Assembly: GCA_019240115.1 (NCBI GenBank)
Contig: JAFAYV010000077.1
Coordinates: 1-43,375 of the forward strand
Length of the DNA: 43,375 nt
Origin: Solirubrobacterales bacterium
GTDB lineage: Bacteria; Actinomycetota; Thermoleophilia; Solirubrobacterales; Solirubrobacteraceae
Direction: 5' to 3'
The translations under genes were made by a program, and so were the position numbers. Shown here piece after piece: positions 41,458-43,375 of this stretch (positions are counted from its first letter, which is position 1; each line of letters starts with the position of its first letter). The notes under the pieces are model-generated. The model did no database searches and was not told where the DNA came from. It was given only the letters and a program-made list of their open reading frames with translations.

Positions 41458-42219
41458 CTAGCGATCGTCGTGATCGGTCACCGCGGTGTCCGCGCGCAGG
41501 CCGACGCGGATCGTCTCCAGCGAGAGCGCCTCCTCGGGGGCGATGTTGCCGAGGTTGACGTCGGACCCGAGACGGCGGACGAACCACACCTGCTGATCCT
41601 TGCGCGGCGCCTCGAACAGGACCTTGTCGGCCTCGACGGCGTGGAGGATCTCGTCGATCAGGCCCATCCGCACCTCGCCGTCGTGACGGAAGATGCCCGT
41701 CCGGCCCGATTCGCGCGCCTCGGCGATCACCTTCCACGCGCCGGCCTCGAGCTCGGAGCTGATCTGCTCGACCCATCGGAAGGGCGCCATGATCCGGGTG
41801 TCGTCCTTGGAGCCGACCTCCGAGAGCACCGTGAACTCCTCAGACAGCGCCGCGATCAGCTCGAGCTTGCGGTCGTGGTCGAGGTTGATCGTCCCGTCGG
41901 AGAGCTCGATGTAGCCGAGCTCGAGCTCGTGCAGTCTGGCCACGAATGCGTCGAGGCGATCCTGCGCGATCGCGAGCTCGGTCAGCGTCCCGCCGAACAT
42001 CGCCGGGATGCCCCGCTCGCGGTACAGCGCCAGCTTGGCCTCGAGGTTCCCGGTGACGACGCCGGTGCCCCAGCCGAGCTTGACGAGGTCGACGTAGTCG
42101 CCCGCGACCTCGAGCATGCCGTCGACCCCCGCGAGCGAGAGCCCGCTGTCCAGGACATGGGTGATGCCGCTCTCGCGAGGCTTGGTCGTGCGGGCAGGAA
42201 GCTTGAGCAGGTCCTTCAT
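41458..42219 (-). CDS. comA: Phosphosulfolactate synthase family protein (ComA)
   Basis: The protein has 253 residues. It is the TIM-barrel enzyme that adds sulfite to phosphoenolpyruvate to form (2R)-phospho-3-sulfolactate, first step of coenzyme M synthesis in methanogens. Conserved parts: TKPRESGITHVLDSGL, DYVDLVKLGWGTG, AMFGGTLTELA, YIELSDGTINL and LSEVGSKDD. In bacteria such proteins may serve sulfolactate production or other, unproven roles. ATG at 42219 has AAGGGA seven bases upstream. It is followed directly by a phosphatase gene, fitting a two-step path to sulfolactate. Confidence 0.87.
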   Translation of the reverse strand: MKDLLKLPARTTKPRESGITHVLDSGLSLAGVDGMLEVAGDYVDLVKLGWGTGVVTGNLEAKLALYRERGIPAMFGGTLTELAIAQDRLDAFVARLHELELGYIELSDGTINLDHDRKLELIAALSEEFTVLSEVGSKDDTRIMAPFRWVEQISSELEAGAWKVIAEARESGRTGIFRHDGEVRMGLIDEILHAVEADKVLFEAPRKDQQVWFVRRLGSDVNLGNIAPEEALSLETIRVGLRADTAVTDHDDR

Positions 42220-42258
42220 CGCGGTCCCTTCTCCCGGAGGGCTGATCGATTACGACGG

Positions 42259-43281
42259 CTACGCCTGGCCCGCGAGGTCGGCCCCCACGGTCACCACGAC
42301 CTGGGCCGAGCACGCGGTGGTGGCGCCGTTGCAGGCGACCGCGCGGTTCGACGCGTCGACCGCCTGCACCGCCGACATGCGGAGCTTCAGCGACCTGGCC
42401 ACCGCCTCGGCCTCGCGGCGGTAGCTGGGGAGGTACCCGACGACCGTCGAGGTCTGCGTCTGGTCGGGGGCGGTCAGCACGGCGCCCTGCCTATAGCCGA
42501 CGTGGGAAAGCTTGGCCATGATGTCGTGCGCGAGGTTCGTCGTCGAGGTGCCGTTGAGCACCGCCACCGTCACCGTCGACGGCTTGATGAGCACCGTCCG
42601 CGAGAGGTGCGAGCCGGCCGTCGTCTGGGCGGGGCGCGCGGCCGTGTCGGGCGCGCGCTTGGAGCCGCCGCTCGTGGCGACGAGCAAACCGATGACGACG
42701 ACCACGACGAGGAGGGCGGCCGCGAGCCCAAGCGCGACCCGGCTCACCCGCGACCCGCGCGGCGGCTGGGCGCTGCCCCGTGGCCGCTGACCGGAGCCGC
42801 GCGGCGAGGCGTGCGCGGGCGAGGTCGGGCGCAGCTGCAGTCGCTGCTGGCGTCCGGCCGGCGCGCCGAATCCCGGTGCCGGGGTCACGCGCGATCCGTT
42901 GGCGCCGCCGGCCCGCGTGGACGGCGGTGGGGTCGGATGGTCGGTGACGGCGGTCGAGCCGGCGACGCCGCGGCCGGTCGCGCCCTGACCGGGCCGACCC
43001 ACGGCGGTCGGGCCGACAGCGGGGTGGCCCGCCGGCGGCGCCGGGCGGCGGCCCGCCTGCGGCCTACGGATCGAGGTCAGGCCGTTGTCCTGCAGAGTCG
43101 GGATCAGCCGGGTGGCGGCGCTGAGCGCGGGCGCGCCGAGCCCGGCGGGGGCCATCGGGGCCAGCGCTTCGGCCGTCGCCGGCACGCGGCTCGCCGACAC
43201 CTCGACGGGGTCGGGTGGCGCCATCCGGGAGACGACCGGCGCCGCGGCGCCGGCGGTCGCGGCGGCGGCTCCTTCCGCCAT
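42259..43281 (-). CDS. Membrane protein with LytR C-terminal domain
   Basis: The protein has about 340 residues. Residues 1-190 are Pro/Ala/Gly-rich and disordered. One membrane segment follows (VALGLAAALLVVVVVIGLLVA). The C-terminal 110 residues are outside and form a LytR_C domain: TVTVAVLNGTSTTNLAHDIMAKL, GYRQGAVLTAPDQTQTSTVVGY and AEAVARSLKL. LytR_C modules accompany cell-wall ligases and often act in wall polymer attachment. The start is uncertain: ATG 43281 lies inside the end of the dihydrouridine-synthase frame; a start nearer 43224 is possible. Confidence 0.75.
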   Translation of the reverse strand: MAEGAAAATAGAAAPVVSRMAPPDPVEVSASRVPATAEALAPMAPAGLGAPALSAATRLIPTLQDNGLTSIRRPQAGRRPAPPAGHPAVGPTAVGRPGQGATGRGVAGSTAVTDHPTPPPSTRAGGANGSRVTPAPGFGAPAGRQQRLQLRPTSPAHASPRGSGQRPRGSAQPPRGSRVSRVALGLAAALLVVVVVIGLLVATSGGSKRAPDTAARPAQTTAGSHLSRTVLIKPSTVTVAVLNGTSTTNLAHDIMAKLSHVGYRQGAVLTAPDQTQTSTVVGYLPSYRREAEAVARSLKLRMSAVQAVDASNRAVACNGATTACSAQVVVTVGADLAGQA

Positions 43282-43375
43282 AGCGCCCTTGCGTGACCGA
43301 AGATCCACGGATTGCCCACACAGCCGCGGCCAATGGCCACGCCGTCGGCTCCGGTTTCTCTCAAAAAGCGAATTG
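43104..43375 (-). CDS. tRNA-dihydrouridine synthase, C-terminal fragment (5' part beyond the right edge)
   Basis: The frame enters from the right and reads ETGADGVAIGRGCVGNPWIF, the FMN-phosphate-binding signature of DusB-like enzymes, which reduce tRNA uridines. After ALWRKEPP (near 43270) the frame continues with about 55 Pro/Arg-rich residues to a stop at 43104, without the usual Dus C-terminal helical domain. The tail overlaps the LytR_C gene in another frame. It may be a shortened or rearranged dus gene. Confidence 0.7.
   Translation of the reverse strand, partial: IRFLRETGADGVAIGRGCVGNPWIFGHARALWRKEPPPRPPAPRRRSSPGWRHPTPSRCRRAACRRRPKRWPRWPPPGSARPRSAPPPG

Overview
The window is about 43 kb of very GC-rich, densely packed bacterial chromosome. 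High-GC codon use, many GTG starts, start/stop overlaps (ATGA, GTGA), TANNNT boxes sitting 6-10 bases before start codons, and several protein types (a glycosyltransferase-PHP fusion, a phasin-like basic protein, a stand-alone LigD-type phosphoesterase) suggest an actinobacterium, most likely class Thermoleophilia (Solirubrobacterales-like). This placement is inference from protein character, not from a marker gene.

Left part (1-19.9 kb) is mostly housekeeping: a YcaQ-type DNA glycosylase (cut by the left edge), a glycosyltransferase-PHP fusion coupled to a uracil-DNA-glycosylase-like protein, a quinone-oxidoreductase-like dehydrogenase, an RlmD/TrmA-type RNA methyltransferase without its usual Fe-S cysteines, a phasin-like protein, ornithine carbamoyltransferase, a divergent three-gene run (EEP nuclease, a 74-residue protein ending in Gly-Gly, a membrane protein), and a thiamine locus. 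In the thiamine locus a TPP riboswitch precedes thiO-thiS-thiG and a SnoaL-like gene; thiE lies divergently and outside riboswitch control. A 0.6 kb gene-poor gap with hairpins and a repeated palindrome follows. Next come lpdA, a DsbA-like protein with no proper start codon, a small protein, a stand-alone E2 acyltransferase core and a PH-like protein with a repeat-rich linker. SCO1, Pcm and an orphan beta-class DNA methyltransferase close this part.

The middle (20-37 kb) is a cell-surface polysaccharide region: GtrA-like flippase, polyprenyl-phosphate-type GT2, NAD-dependent sugar epimerase, a GT-C-like polytopic protein, a lytic transglycosylase, secreted GH43 and GH5 enzymes, an ATP-grasp ligase, an undecaprenyl-phosphate sugar transferase, two more GT2s, a GT4 and a Wzx-type flippase. 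An aldo/keto reductase and a luciferase-like monooxygenase are interleaved on the opposite strand.

The right part (37-43.4 kb) opens with the most unusual protein here, an acylphosphatase-like domain fused to a LigD-type 3'-phosphoesterase. A decayed metallo-beta-lactamase gene follows. Then comes a minus-strand series: LytR_C membrane protein, phosphosulfolactate synthase (ComA), histidine phosphatase, a FlgD-Ig-like exported protein and a GNAT acetyltransferase with an 18-bp minisatellite. The 3' part of a dihydrouridine synthase gene enters from the right edge.
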